Assembly: GCA_963798325.1 (NCBI GenBank)
Contig: CAWCSS010000001.1
Coordinates: 124,001-188,000, forward strand
Direction: 5' to 3'
Origin: Solirubrobacter sp963798325
GTDB taxonomy: Bacteria > Actinomycetota > Thermoleophilia > Solirubrobacterales > Solirubrobacteraceae
Length of the DNA stretch: 64,000 nucleotides
Below the pieces are notes generated by a model that saw only the letters and a list, made by a program, of their open reading frames with translations, did no database searches and was not told the DNA's origin. Position numbers and translations under genes: made by a program. How positions within the stretch are numbered: the stretch's first letter is position 1; every line of letters starts with the position of its first letter. Positions 1 through 10,358 of this stretch are shown piece after piece.

Positions 1-39
1 ACGCCGTAGACGAGGCGGATCAGCCGACCGTTCAAAACC

Positions 40-63
40 CCGCCGCGCCGACCGGCGCGGCGG
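40..63 (-). terminator. Intrinsic terminator after ispG
   Basis: A 10-bp GC-only stem with a 4-base loop (CCGCCGCGCC / GGCGCGGCGG) begins two bases after the ispG stop codon. On the minus strand it is followed by a short T run (GGTTTTG). This fits a rho-independent terminator for ispG. Positions 1-39 show nothing that I can assign. Confidence 0.7.
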
Positions 64-64
64 A

Positions 65-1309
65 TCAGGCGCGGGTGAAGCGGCGGCCCGCGGTGGGCGA
101 GAGCGCCTCATCCATCGCGTCGGCGTCAGCGCGCTGGGACTCGGCTTCGAGCTTCGCGAGGCGCTCGGGGGTGAGCTCGCCCGCGTTCTCCTCCTCGATG
201 CGCTGGAGCCATTCGGCGCCGGCGGCCTGTTCGGCGGCGTCGACGTCGATGCGCTTGGTGGAGACGTACTTGTCGATCTCCTTGAAGAGCTCGTCGACGA
301 GCTGGTCCTGCGGGACCTTCTTCAGCGCCTTGCCGCGGGAGAAGATCAGGCCTTCGTTCTTGGCGCCGGTGATGCCGAAGTCGGCGTGACTCGCCTCGCC
401 GATGCCGTTGACCGCGCAGCCCAGCACCGCGACCTCGATCGGGTCCGGGTAGGCCTCCAGGCGGCGCTCGATGTCCGCGACGACGCGGTCCATGTCGAAC
501 TGGAGGCGGCCGCAGGTCGGGCAGGCGATCAGGACCGGGCCGCGCTCGCGCAGCTTCAGCGCCTTGAGGATCTCCCAGGCGACCTTGACCTCCTCCTCCG
601 CGTGGAAGGTGCTCAGCGAGATCCGGATGGTGTCGCCGATGCCGTCGGCCAACAGCGTCCCGAGGCCGACCGCGCTCTTCAGCGAGCCGGACCACTTGGT
701 GCCCGCCTCGGTGATGCCGAGGTGCAGCGGGTACGGGATCTTCTCGCTGAGCAGGCGATTCGCCGCGATCGTGTTGGGCACGTTCGTGGACTTGATCGAG
801 ACCTTGAAGTCGGTGAAGTTCAGGCGCTCCATCAGCTCGACGAACTCGACGCCGGCGGTCACCAGGGCCTCGACGGAGTTCTCGCGCTCGAGCTCGTGCA
901 GGTGCTTGGGCAGCGACCCGGAGTTGACGCCGATGCGCATCGGCGTGCCGGCGGCGCGGGCGCGGTCGGCGACCTCGGCCACCTTGTCGGGCCCGCCGAT
1001 GTTGCCCGGGTTCAGGCGGATGCAGTGGGCGCCGGCGTCGATCGCCTTCAACGCGAGCGTGTGGTTGAAGTGGATGTCGGCGATGATCGGGATCGGGGAC
1101 TCGACGACGATCGTCTTGAGCGCCTCGATGTCCTTGTCGCGCGGCACGGCCACGCGCACGATGTCCGCGCCCGCCTCCGCCACGCGCCGGATCTGATCCA
1201 TCGTCGCCTGCAGGTTGGCGGTTTCCGTCTTGGTCATCGTCTGCACGACGACGGGCGCCCCGCCGCCGATCTGGACGCCACCGACGTTCACTGAGCGCTG
1301 GGAAGCCAT
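65..1309 (-). CDS. ispG: 4-hydroxy-3-methylbut-2-en-1-yl diphosphate synthase (flavodoxin/ferredoxin)
   Basis: IspG/GcpE converts methylerythritol cyclodiphosphate to HMBPP in the non-mevalonate isoprenoid pathway, using a 4Fe-4S cluster. The 414-residue protein has the expected TIM-barrel half starting near PVVVQTMTKT. The C-terminal cluster-binding region shows CPTCGR and LGCAVNGIGE, which supply the three Cys ligands and the adjacent Glu. About 60 residues after the core form an acidic, Ala/Glu-rich tail beyond the usual end. The gene is monocistronic here, although in related actinobacteria it usually follows dxr and rseP directly; those genes lie 6 kb away in this window. Identification is secure. 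Confidence 0.97.
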   Translation of the reverse strand: MASQRSVNVGGVQIGGGAPVVVQTMTKTETANLQATMDQIRRVAEAGADIVRVAVPRDKDIEALKTIVVESPIPIIADIHFNHTLALKAIDAGAHCIRLNPGNIGGPDKVAEVADRARAAGTPMRIGVNSGSLPKHLHELERENSVEALVTAGVEFVELMERLNFTDFKVSIKSTNVPNTIAANRLLSEKIPYPLHLGITEAGTKWSGSLKSAVGLGTLLADGIGDTIRISLSTFHAEEEVKVAWEILKALKLRERGPVLIACPTCGRLQFDMDRVVADIERRLEAYPDPIEVAVLGCAVNGIGEASHADFGITGAKNEGLIFSRGKALKKVPQDQLVDELFKEIDKYVSTKRIDVDAAEQAAGAEWLQRIEEENAGELTPERLAKLEAESQRADADAMDEALSPTAGRRFTRA

Positions 1310-1371
1310 TGGACACCAAGTCTAGAGATCGCCAGCGTGAGTCGGGTCACAATCGCTTGAATCCAAAACAT

Positions 1372-1397
1372 TTGGTATCTAATCTTTTGGATACTAA
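1372..1397. promoter_or_regulatory. Probable MarR operator ahead of the MFS-MarR pair
   Basis: An AT-rich island in a GC-rich genome carries the inverted repeat TTGGTATC (1372-1379) and GATACTAA (1390-1397). It lies immediately upstream of the MFS start codon at 1400. Its place and symmetry fit a binding site for the MarR protein encoded downstream in the same operon. There is almost no room for a ribosome-binding site, so the transcript may be leaderless. Regulation is inferred. Confidence 0.55.
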
Positions 1398-1399
1398 CT

Positions 1400-2821
1400 A
1401 TGAACTTGGAACCTCATGTCAAGCGGATCGCGATCGCCGTCGTCCTCGGCGCGATCATGTCGGTCCTGTCCACCACGATCGTCAACGTCGCCCTGCAGAC
1501 GCTGGCGGTCGAGCTGCATTCCCCGCTGGACAGCGTCCAGTGGGTGGTGACCGGCTACATGCTCTCCCTGGCCGCGGTCATCCCCGTCTCCGGCTGGGCC
1601 GCCGCCCGCTTCGGCGCCCGCCGCCTCTACATCATCGCCCTCGTCCTGTTCACCGCCGGCTCCGCGCTGTGCGGGTTCGCGTGGTCGCTGGAGTCCCTGG
1701 TCGTCGCGCGCGTCCTGCAGGGCCTCGCCGGTGGACTGCTGGTCCCGATCGGCCAGATCGCGCTCGTCAAGGCCGCCGGCCCGCGCAACATGGCGCGGGT
1801 CATGAGCGCCATCGGCGTGCCGATCATCCTCGCCCCCGTCTTCGGCCCGACGCTCGGCGGCCTGCTCGTCGAGCACATCAGCTGGCAGGCGATCTTCTTC
1901 GTCAACGTCCCCGTCGGCATCGTCGCCGTGATCGCCGCGCTGCGCCTGCTCCCGCACGACGAGCTCGTCCCCGGCGTCGCCGGCCGCCTCGACGCCACCG
2001 GCCTCGCGCTCGTCGCCACCGGCCTCGTCGGCCTCACCTACGGCCTCGCCGAAAGCGGCACCGCCGGCTCGCTGGCCGCCTCCCAGGTCCTCGTCCCCGC
2101 CCTCACCGGCCTCGCGCTGATCGCGACCTTCGTCGTCCGCGCGCTGCGGATCGAGAACCCGCTGCTCGACGTTCGGCTCTACGCCAATAAGGCGTTCGCG
2201 GCCGCGTCGGTGACCACCTTCGGCCTCGGCGCCGCGCTGTTCGGCGGCATGGTCCTGATGCCGCTGTACTTCCAGCTGGTGCGCGGCGAGGACGCCATCG
2301 TGACCGGCCTGCTGCTGATCCCGCAGGGCATCGGCGCGGCGCTGGCGATGGGACTGTCGGGCCGCGTCACCGAGCGCCTCGGCGGCGGCCTCACCTCGCT
2401 CATGGGCGGAACGGTGATGATCATCGCCACGCTCCCCTTCGTCCTGATCGACGCGTCGACGTCCTTCTGGGTCCTCGGCGCCGCCATGGTCGTGCGCGGC
2501 TTCGGCATCGGCATGTCGATGATGCCGGCCATGACCGCCGCCTACGCGACGCTGCGCCCCGAGCAGGTCAACGACGCCGCGCCGCAGCTGAACGTGCTCC
2601 AGCGCGTCGGCGGATCGATCGGCACCGCCATCCTTACCGTCGTGCTGCAGACCGGCATCACCGCCAATACCCCGGACGCGATCGCCGCCTCCTTCGCCCA
2701 CACGTACTGGTGGGTGGTCGCGATCAGCGTCGTGGCACTGCTGCCGACGATCATGCTCGCGCTGATCGAGCGCCAACGCCAGTCGTCGCCCGCTCTCGTC
2801 CTGGAAGGCGCCGCCGCATGA
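1400..2821 (+). CDS. MFS drug transporter, DHA2 (EmrB/QacA) type
   Basis: This is an integral membrane proton-driven efflux protein of 473 residues, predicted to have 14 transmembrane segments like the DHA2 family. The N-terminal part reads like EmrB (LSTTIVNVALQTL, QWVVTGYMLSLA), followed by the motif-A-like loop GWAAARFGARR and the motif-C-like PVFGPTLGGLL. Its TGA overlaps the ATG of the following MarR gene (ATGA), so the two are translationally coupled. A regulator-pump pair of this kind usually answers to a toxic compound; the substrate cannot be read from the sequence. Divergent from ispG. Confidence 0.9.
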   Translation: MNLEPHVKRIAIAVVLGAIMSVLSTTIVNVALQTLAVELHSPLDSVQWVVTGYMLSLAAVIPVSGWAAARFGARRLYIIALVLFTAGSALCGFAWSLESLVVARVLQGLAGGLLVPIGQIALVKAAGPRNMARVMSAIGVPIILAPVFGPTLGGLLVEHISWQAIFFVNVPVGIVAVIAALRLLPHDELVPGVAGRLDATGLALVATGLVGLTYGLAESGTAGSLAASQVLVPALTGLALIATFVVRALRIENPLLDVRLYANKAFAAASVTTFGLGAALFGGMVLMPLYFQLVRGEDAIVTGLLLIPQGIGAALAMGLSGRVTERLGGGLTSLMGGTVMIIATLPFVLIDASTSFWVLGAAMVVRGFGIGMSMMPAMTAAYATLRPEQVNDAAPQLNVLQRVGGSIGTAILTVVLQTGITANTPDAIAASFAHTYWWVVAISVVALLPTIMLALIERQRQSSPALVLEGAAA

Positions 2822-3300
2822 GCGACGAGGCGCTGAGCGAGCTGCGCAACGCCTTCGGCGAGCTGCTCGGCGCCGAGCGCCGCCTGCGCGGGCGCAACCC
2901 CGCGCGCAAGGGCGAGCTCTCCAACGCGCAGGTGCGCGCGCTCTTCCAGCTCAAGCACGGCGAGGAGTGCACGTCCGGCGAGCTGGCCAAGCGCGCCGAC
3001 CTCTCCCCCGCCTCGGTGACCGTGATGCTCGATCAGCTCGAGAACGACGGGATCGTCGCGCGCCGCCGCAGCGAGCAGGACCGGCGCCAGGTGATCGTCT
3101 CGCTGACCGACGCCGGCCACACCGCGCTCGACGCCAAGCGCGCCCAATGGGAGCGGCGCTGGCTCGACGAGCTCGGCGCGCACACCGCCGACGAGGTCGA
3201 GACCGCCACCCGCGTCCTGCGCTCGATCGCGCGCATGCTCGACGGGGTGGGGGCAGCCCCCGTCGAAGATGGGGGTTCGCACCCAGCGCAATCGGCCTGA
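2818..3300 (+). CDS. MarR family transcriptional regulator
   Basis: A 160-residue winged-helix regulator. The start is taken at the ATG overlapping the MFS stop; a longer in-frame reading exists, but it lies inside the transporter gene. Visible are the recognition-helix region (SGELAKRADLSPASVTVMLDQLE), the wing (RRRSEQDRRQVIVSLTDAG) and the C-terminal dimerisation helix. It probably represses its own operon by binding the inverted repeat at 1372-1397, with release by a small ligand. The last residues (VEDGGSHPAQSA) are unstructured. Confidence 0.9.
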   Translation: MSDEALSELRNAFGELLGAERRLRGRNPARKGELSNAQVRALFQLKHGEECTSGELAKRADLSPASVTVMLDQLENDGIVARRRSEQDRRQVIVSLTDAGHTALDAKRAQWERRWLDELGAHTADEVETATRVLRSIARMLDGVGAAPVEDGGSHPAQSA

Positions 3301-3363
3301 CACTCGTCAGGCTGTAAGTCTCCGGCCGGCCGCGGCGAGATTGCGCGGCCGGCCGCCGAACTT

Positions 3364-3412
3364 AAAGGGGCCTGGCCCCGTCAGCCAGGGTTGACGGGGC
3401 CTGGCCCCTTTA
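3364..3412. terminator. Palindromic element between convergent genes, acting as bidirectional terminator
   Basis: The arms 3364-3383 and 3392-3411 form a 20-bp stem with one mismatch and a short loop. Each arm is itself a small palindrome (GGGGCCTGGCCCC). The right arm contains the TAA stop of the chemoreceptor gene. A related palindrome sits in the same position relative to the gene at 10352. It probably terminates both marR and the chemoreceptor gene. Confidence 0.65.
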
Positions 3413-5557
3413 GGTGAGCCGGAAGGTCGCGACGAGCTGCTCGAGCTCGGCGGCGTTGGCGGCCAGCTGCTGGGCGGACGCGGCGATCTCCTGGGTGGAG
3501 GCGCTGGTCTGCTCGGTCGAGGCGGACACCTGCTCGCTCGACGCGCTGGCCGACTCGGCGACGGTGGCGACGCCGACGACCTCATCGGCGATCTGGTCGG
3601 CGTCGGCCGAGAGGGCCTCGACGGCGGTGGCGATGTCCGCGGCGCGGCCGGTGACCTCATCGACCGCGGCACCGATGGCCTCGAAGGCCGCGCGGGCGCG
3701 CTCGACGGTCACGGTGCCGCCCTCGGTGCGCTCGGCCGTGTCGGCGACCATCGCGACGACCTCGCCGGTCTCGTGCTGGATCTGGGCGATCAGCCCGGCG
3801 ATCTCGCCCGCGGCCGACTGCGACTCCTCGGCCAGCTTGCGGACCTCCTCGGCGACGACCGCGAAGCCACGGCCCTGCTCACCCGCGCGGGCGGCCTCGA
3901 TCGCCGCGTTGAGCGCGAGCAGGTTGGTCTGCTCGGCCAGGCCGGTGATCGTGGTGACGATGCCGCCGATGCGCTCGGACTTCGCGGCGAGGGTCTCGAT
4001 CGCACCCGTCACGCCCGAGGCCGACTCGGCCAGGCCGCGCATGGCGGCCGACGCCTCTCCGGCGGCGACGAGGCCGTCGCTGGCCATCGCCTTCGCCTGC
4101 TCGGCGGTGTGGGCGGCCTCGCCGGCGCGCTCGGCGCTCTCGCGCGCGGTGTGCGCCGCACGGTTGGCGGCCTCGCGGACGGACTCGACCTTCTGGACCT
4201 GGATGTTGGTGCCCTCGGCGACCTCGCCGATGGCGACGGCGATCTCCCCGATCGCGCGGCCGGCCTCGTCGGAGGTGTCGGCCATGTGGCGGGAGGCCTC
4301 GCTGACACCGCCGGCCGTCGTCGTGACCTGGCCGACGATCGCGCGCAGGTCGGTGACGAGGTGGTTGAACGCCACACCGAGGACGTCCTTCTCCGAACGC
4401 GGCTCGACGGTCACCGTCAGATCACCGCCGGCCACCTTCTCGGCCGCGTCGGCCTTCTCGCGCAGGTACTCGATCGTCTCCTCGAAGGCGACGGCCAGAC
4501 GGCCGACCTCATCCTCGGAATGCACGTCGATGGCCACGTCGACCTCGCCGCGGCTGAGCCGCTCAGCGGCCTCGGTGACGGTGCGGATCGGCTTGGTCAG
4601 CTTGTTGGCGACGACGACGATCAGCAGCGCGAGCAGGACCAGCGCGATCACGCCGACGAGGAACAGAGTGCTCTGCAGGCTCTTGGTCGACGCCAGCACC
4701 TCGTCCACCGGCACGGCGGTGACGAAGCTCCAGCCGGCCCCGTCGATCTTCGACCACGTAAGGACGATGTGCTTGCCCGTCCACGGGTCGACGGTCTCGA
4801 GCTGGCCGCTCTTGCCGGCGGCGACCGACGTGGCCACCTGGCCGAACTCCGGCGACGTCTCGGCGAGCTTGGCGAGGCTGAGCTTGCCGACGTTCTTGTG
4901 GTCGGGGGTGGAGAGCAGGACGCCCTTGCCCGAGACCGCGAACCCGTAACCCGAGTCGTAGAGCTTGATCTTGGAGATGCGGGCGTCGACGCCGGCCAGC
5001 GTGGCGGCGGTGCCGGCGAAGCCGATGATCTTGCCGTCGCGATGGACGGGCACCTGGTAGGTGACGTAGACGGTGCCCTGGTAGGCGGCCGGCTCCTGGG
5101 CGCCGGTCAGCGGGTGCTTGATGAAGGCGTCCACGCTCGCGTTGCCCTCGGGCGCGGCCGTGCCCCGCACGATGCCCTTCTCGCTCAGCGCGGCGCTGGG
5201 CGAGAACTGCTCGGCGTTGCCGTCGAAGCCCTTGGGCACGATGCCGGAGAAGACCGCCGTGACCGTGGTCGAGTGCGCCTTCAGCAGTGCCTCCATGCCG
5301 TCGAGCACGTCGGCGCGGCGGTGGCTGGTCTCCAGCAGCAATCCGGCACCCTGGGCGGCGCCGAGCGCCTCCGCGACGGTCGCGCTGACCGCGCCGGCCT
5401 CGACGTCGGTGCGCTGGGTCAGCTCGGCGTAGGCGGCGTCCTGCTGCGCCGAGGAGGCGCGCGAGATCGCGAGCAGGGTCGTCGCCGCGAGGGCGACGAT
5501 CACCGGGACGAGAATCAGCACGAGCATCTTGGCTCGCAACGAACGAAGCTTCGGCAT
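3410..5557 (-). CDS. Methyl-accepting chemotaxis protein
   Basis: This transmembrane chemoreceptor signals to CheA/CheW. It has an N-terminal membrane segment (MLVLILVPVIVALAATTLLA), a periplasmic-type sensor of about 260 residues resembling dCache, a second membrane segment (LFLVGVIALVLLALLIVVV), a HAMP linker (LTKPIRTVTEAAERLSRGE) and a long coiled-coil signalling domain whose hairpin tip is typical of MCPs (LAEQTNLLALNAAIEAARAG). I chose the ATG at 5557 because GGAAGG lies about 10 bases upstream; an alternative start eight codons earlier lacks this. No che genes are nearby, so it is an orphan receptor. The stop codon lies in the palindromic element. Confidence 0.93.
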   Translation of the reverse strand: MPKLRSLRAKMLVLILVPVIVALAATTLLAISRASSAQQDAAYAELTQRTDVEAGAVSATVAEALGAAQGAGLLLETSHRRADVLDGMEALLKAHSTTVTAVFSGIVPKGFDGNAEQFSPSAALSEKGIVRGTAAPEGNASVDAFIKHPLTGAQEPAAYQGTVYVTYQVPVHRDGKIIGFAGTAATLAGVDARISKIKLYDSGYGFAVSGKGVLLSTPDHKNVGKLSLAKLAETSPEFGQVATSVAAGKSGQLETVDPWTGKHIVLTWSKIDGAGWSFVTAVPVDEVLASTKSLQSTLFLVGVIALVLLALLIVVVANKLTKPIRTVTEAAERLSRGEVDVAIDVHSEDEVGRLAVAFEETIEYLREKADAAEKVAGGDLTVTVEPRSEKDVLGVAFNHLVTDLRAIVGQVTTTAGGVSEASRHMADTSDEAGRAIGEIAVAIGEVAEGTNIQVQKVESVREAANRAAHTARESAERAGEAAHTAEQAKAMASDGLVAAGEASAAMRGLAESASGVTGAIETLAAKSERIGGIVTTITGLAEQTNLLALNAAIEAARAGEQGRGFAVVAEEVRKLAEESQSAAGEIAGLIAQIQHETGEVVAMVADTAERTEGGTVTVERARAAFEAIGAAVDEVTGRAADIATAVEALSADADQIADEVVGVATVAESASASSEQVSASTEQTSASTQEIAASAQQLAANAAELEQLVATFRLT

Positions 5558-5625
5558 GGTCACGTTTCCTTCCGTGGACAAGGGTGCTCACGGAGGAATC
5601 GGACGCTGCCGTCCGATCTTGATTC

Positions 5626-7287
<1,662 letters not shown>

Positions 7288-7296
7288 GCGGAGACG

Positions 7297-8367
7297 CTAT
7301 CGCAGACCGAAGCCGCCGTTCTGCAGGCGATCGATGTCGTTCGTCAGGCCGACGAGGAAGAGCATGATCACGAGCGCGAAGCCCACGAAGCCGGCCCGCT
7401 CCATCACGCTGAACGGGATCGCCTTGCCGCGCACCTTCTCGGCCAGCGCCCAGAAGATGTGCCCGCCGTCGAGCGGCAGGAACGGGAACAGGTTGATGAT
7501 GCCCAGCGACAGCGAGATGAAGGCGAGCACGATCAGCGCGGTGCTGGTCTTGAACTCGATCGCCGCGCGCGTGGTCTCGAACCCGCCGACGACGCTGCCG
7601 ATCTCCTTGCGCTTCTCGGGCACGAAGATCTGGGCGATGTGGCTCACGGTGTCGGTCGTGATGTTCCACATGCCGGTGGCCGCGAGGTCGGCCGACTTGA
7701 TCGGGCCGGTCGCCTGCTTGGTGCCGTCCGGGTCGTAGGCGAAGCCGAAGCGGTAGCGCTTGTTGGCGGGGTCGTAGAACGTCTTCGCCGTGATCGTCTT
7801 CTCCTGGCCGTCACGCATGACGGTCAGCGAGACGGGCGTGCCCTTGTGCGCGGCGATCGCCTTGCCGACCTCGCTCACCTGCTCGTCGAGCGTCGTCCCG
7901 GTCGGCTTCTTGCCGTCGACTGCGATCACCTGGTCGCCGGTACGCAAGCCCTGCTGGGCGGCCGGTTTGCCGGCCTCGACGGTGCCGACGACCGGCGGCG
8001 CGCCGGGTGTGCCGATGGCCAGGAAGACGCCCCACAGGATCACGAACGCGAGCACGATGTTGACCGCGGGGCCCGCGCCGATGACGACGATCCGCTTCCA
8101 CACCGGCTGGCGGTAGTAGGCGCGGTGGGCGTGCTCCGGCGGGATCTCCTCCGCCGGGTTCATCCCGGTGATCTTCACGTAGCCGCCGAGCGGGATCATG
8201 CCGACGGCGTACTCGGTCTCACCGCGCTTGATGCGCCCGATCAGCGGCGGGAAGAACAGGCTGAAGCGCTCGACGCGCATGCCGACGGCCTTCGCGGCGA
8301 AGAAGTGGCCGGCCTCGTGCAGGATCACGAGCGCGGCGAAGCCGAGGAAGGCGAGGACCCAGCTCAC
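7297..8367 (-). CDS. rseP: RIP metalloprotease RseP (site-2 protease)
   Basis: An intramembrane zinc protease of 356 residues that cleaves membrane-bound regulatory proteins such as anti-sigma factors. The zinc motif HEAGH is at residues 17-21, a PDZ domain occupies roughly residues 120-200 (PPVVGTVEAGKPAAQQGLRTGD), and the third zinc ligand region is LFPFLPLDGGH. The start is the GTG whose bases overlap the dxr TGA (GTGA). A much longer in-frame reading upstream is only a shadow of dxr. Confidence 0.95.
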   Translation of the reverse strand: MSWVLAFLGFAALVILHEAGHFFAAKAVGMRVERFSLFFPPLIGRIKRGETEYAVGMIPLGGYVKITGMNPAEEIPPEHAHRAYYRQPVWKRIVVIGAGPAVNIVLAFVILWGVFLAIGTPGAPPVVGTVEAGKPAAQQGLRTGDQVIAVDGKKPTGTTLDEQVSEVGKAIAAHKGTPVSLTVMRDGQEKTITAKTFYDPANKRYRFGFAYDPDGTKQATGPIKSADLAATGMWNITTDTVSHIAQIFVPEKRKEIGSVVGGFETTRAAIEFKTSTALIVLAFISLSLGIINLFPFLPLDGGHIFWALAEKVRGKAIPFSVMERAGFVGFALVIMLFLVGLTNDIDRLQNGGFGLR

Positions 8368-9515
8368 GACGCGGGCACCCCTTCGATCAGCTCGCCGGCC
8401 AGGGCGCGGGCCTCGGAGTCGGTGACGTAGAGCGCCTCGAAGTCGTGGACGCGGTGCGAGCCGAGCTCCTCGAGCACGCCGTCGATCACCTTCGGGATGC
8501 CGGTGAACGGCAGCCGGCGGGTGAGGAACGCGTGCACGGCGACCTCGTTGGCCGCGTTGAGCGCGCACGGTGCGGTGCCGCCCGCGACCGCCGCCTCGCG
8601 CGCCAGGCGCAGGCACGGGAACGCGTCGAGGTCGGGCGCCTCGAAGTCCAGGCGGCCGAGTGCGATCAGGTCCAGCGGCTCGATCGGCAGGTCGGCGCGG
8701 TCCGGGTGGTGCAGCGCGTAGCCGATCGCGACCCGCATGTCGGGATAGCCCATGTGCGCCTTGGTCGAGCCGTCGCACAGCTGCACGAGCGCGTGGATGA
8801 TCGACTGCGGGTGCACCACGACGTCGATCTTCTCGTAGGGCGTCCCGAACAGATGGTGTGCCTCCATCACTTCCAGACCCTTGTTCATCAGCGTCGCCGA
8901 GTCGATCGTGATCTTGCCGCCCATGGACCACGTGGGGTGGTTGAGCGCCTGCTCGACGGTCACGCGGTCGAGGTCCTTGCGGCCGCGGAACGGGCCGCCG
9001 GAGGCGGTGATGATGAGCTTCTCGACGACCCCGGGGGGCTCGCCGGTGAGCAGGTGGTGGATCGCCGTGTGCTCGGAGTCGATCGGGATCAGCCGCGAGC
9101 CGGTGGCCTCCGCGAGCGCGGTGACGAGCTCGCCGCCGACGACCAGCGACTCCTTGTTGGCCAGGGCGACGTCCATCCCCTCGGTGAGGGCGACGATCGT
9201 CGGGCCGAGGCCGGCGGAGCCGACGATGCTGTTGAGCACCAGGTCGGCGCCGGACTCGGCGACGAGCCGGATCAGCCCCTCGGGGCCCGCGAGCACCTCG
9301 CCGCCCGTCCACGCCTCCGTGGCGTTGACCGCGGCGTTGGCGTCGGTCAGCGCGATCCGCGTGACACCGTGCTCGATCGCCTGCTGGATCAGCGGCAGGT
9401 GCTGGCGAGAGGCGGAGAGCCCGACGACCTCGAACGCGTCCTTCGCGCGAGACACCACGTCGAGCGCCTGGGTGCCGATCGAGCCCGTAGAGCCCAGGAT
9501 GAGGAGGCGCTTCAC
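8364..9515 (-). CDS. dxr: 1-deoxy-D-xylulose 5-phosphate reductoisomerase
   Basis: Dxr (IspC) converts DXP to MEP with NADPH and a divalent metal, the committed step of the MEP isoprenoid pathway. The 383-residue protein begins with the NADPH-binding motif GSTGSIGTQALDVV. It contains ANKESLVVGGE, the metal/substrate motif SEHTAIHHLL, ASGGPFRG and the flexible-loop motif DSATLMNKGLEVMEAHHLF. The stop overlaps the rseP start by four bases. The first gene of the downstream cluster lies across from a divergent alpha/beta hydrolase gene. Confidence 0.97.
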   Translation of the reverse strand: MKRLLILGSTGSIGTQALDVVSRAKDAFEVVGLSASRQHLPLIQQAIEHGVTRIALTDANAAVNATEAWTGGEVLAGPEGLIRLVAESGADLVLNSIVGSAGLGPTIVALTEGMDVALANKESLVVGGELVTALAEATGSRLIPIDSEHTAIHHLLTGEPPGVVEKLIITASGGPFRGRKDLDRVTVEQALNHPTWSMGGKITIDSATLMNKGLEVMEAHHLFGTPYEKIDVVVHPQSIIHALVQLCDGSTKAHMGYPDMRVAIGYALHHPDRADLPIEPLDLIALGRLDFEAPDLDAFPCLRLAREAAVAGGTAPCALNAANEVAVHAFLTRRLPFTGIPKVIDGVLEELGSHRVHDFEALYVTDSEARALAGELIEGVPAS

Positions 9516-9564
9516 GGGTGATCATTGTGGCAGCGCCGCTCTCAGCGCTTTATAAGGTCTGTCG

Positions 9565-10317
9565 ATGAACTCGCCTGTCGTCTTCCTCCATGGGCTGCTC
9601 GTGGACGGAACCCTGTGGGATGACGTCGTTGCGCTACTCGGCGATCGTCGCTGCGTCGTCCTCGAGCTGCCGCTGGGCGCACACCGCACGCCGGCGGCGG
9701 ATCGCTCCGCGGTCACACCGATCGGCGTCGCCGACTTCGTCGCGGCCGAACTCGAGCGCCTGGACCTGCGCGACGTGACCCTCGTGGGCAACGACACCGG
9801 CGGCGGGATCGCGCAGCTGCTGGTCACGCGCCATCCAGAGCGGATCGCCAAGCTCGTGCTGACCCCGTGCGATGCGCTGGAGGTATTCCCGCCCGCGATC
9901 TTCAAGCCGCTGTTTCTCGCGGGGAAGTCTCAGATCGCCTTGACCGCCTTCCTGCAGCCGCTGCGCTTCGCCCCCGCCCGCCGGCTGCCGATCGCCTTCG
10001 GCTGGCTGACCAAGCACGCGCGCGACGAGACGCTCGCGGGCTGGGCGAACGCGCTGCTGGCCGGCGGCGAGCCGCTGGCCGACGCGGTCCACTTCTTCCG
10101 CCACGTCGACCCGGGCCTGCTGCTCGACGCCGCGCCGAAGCTGCGCTCCTTCGAGGGCGAGGTCGTGATCGCCTGGCCGCCCGGGGACCGATGCTTCCCG
10201 GTCGCCCTCGGCCGGCGCTTGGCCGCGCAGTTCCGCGACGCGACCTTCGTGGAGATCGACGACTCCTACTCGTTCGTGCCGCTCGATCAGCCCGCCGCAC
10301 TCGCCGCCCTCATTTAG
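9565..10317 (+). CDS. Alpha/beta hydrolase with an Asp nucleophile motif
   Basis: A 250-residue cytoplasmic alpha/beta-hydrolase. The oxyanion motif FLHGLLVDGTLWDD is near the N-terminus. The nucleophile elbow is GNDTGGG with Asp77 where esterases have Ser, as in haloalkane-dehalogenase-like proteins. The acid is probably in PPGDRCFP. The place where the catalytic His is expected reads DDSYSFVPLDQP, so no obvious His is present. Similar actinobacterial proteins with this D-nucleophile/no-His pattern exist, but their activity is uncertain. The gene stands alone, divergent from dxr, and ends just before a palindromic element. Confidence 0.8.
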   Translation: MNSPVVFLHGLLVDGTLWDDVVALLGDRRCVVLELPLGAHRTPAADRSAVTPIGVADFVAAELERLDLRDVTLVGNDTGGGIAQLLVTRHPERIAKLVLTPCDALEVFPPAIFKPLFLAGKSQIALTAFLQPLRFAPARRLPIAFGWLTKHARDETLAGWANALLAGGEPLADAVHFFRHVDPGLLLDAAPKLRSFEGEVVIAWPPGDRCFPVALGRRLAAQFRDATFVEIDDSYSFVPLDQPAALAALI

Positions 10318-10329
10318 TCAACCCGAGTT

Positions 10330-10358
10330 CACTTAAAGGGGACAGTCCCCTTTAAGTG
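10330..10358. terminator. Perfect 29-base palindrome between convergent genes
   Basis: The arms CACTTAAAGGGGAC (10330-10343) and GTCCCCTTTAAGTG (10345-10358) flank a single central A. The element separates the convergent hydrolase and PfpI genes and supplies the TAA stop of the latter. Its flank CCCCTTTARGTGAGC is shared with the element at 3364-3412. It can act as a two-way terminator. Confidence 0.6.
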
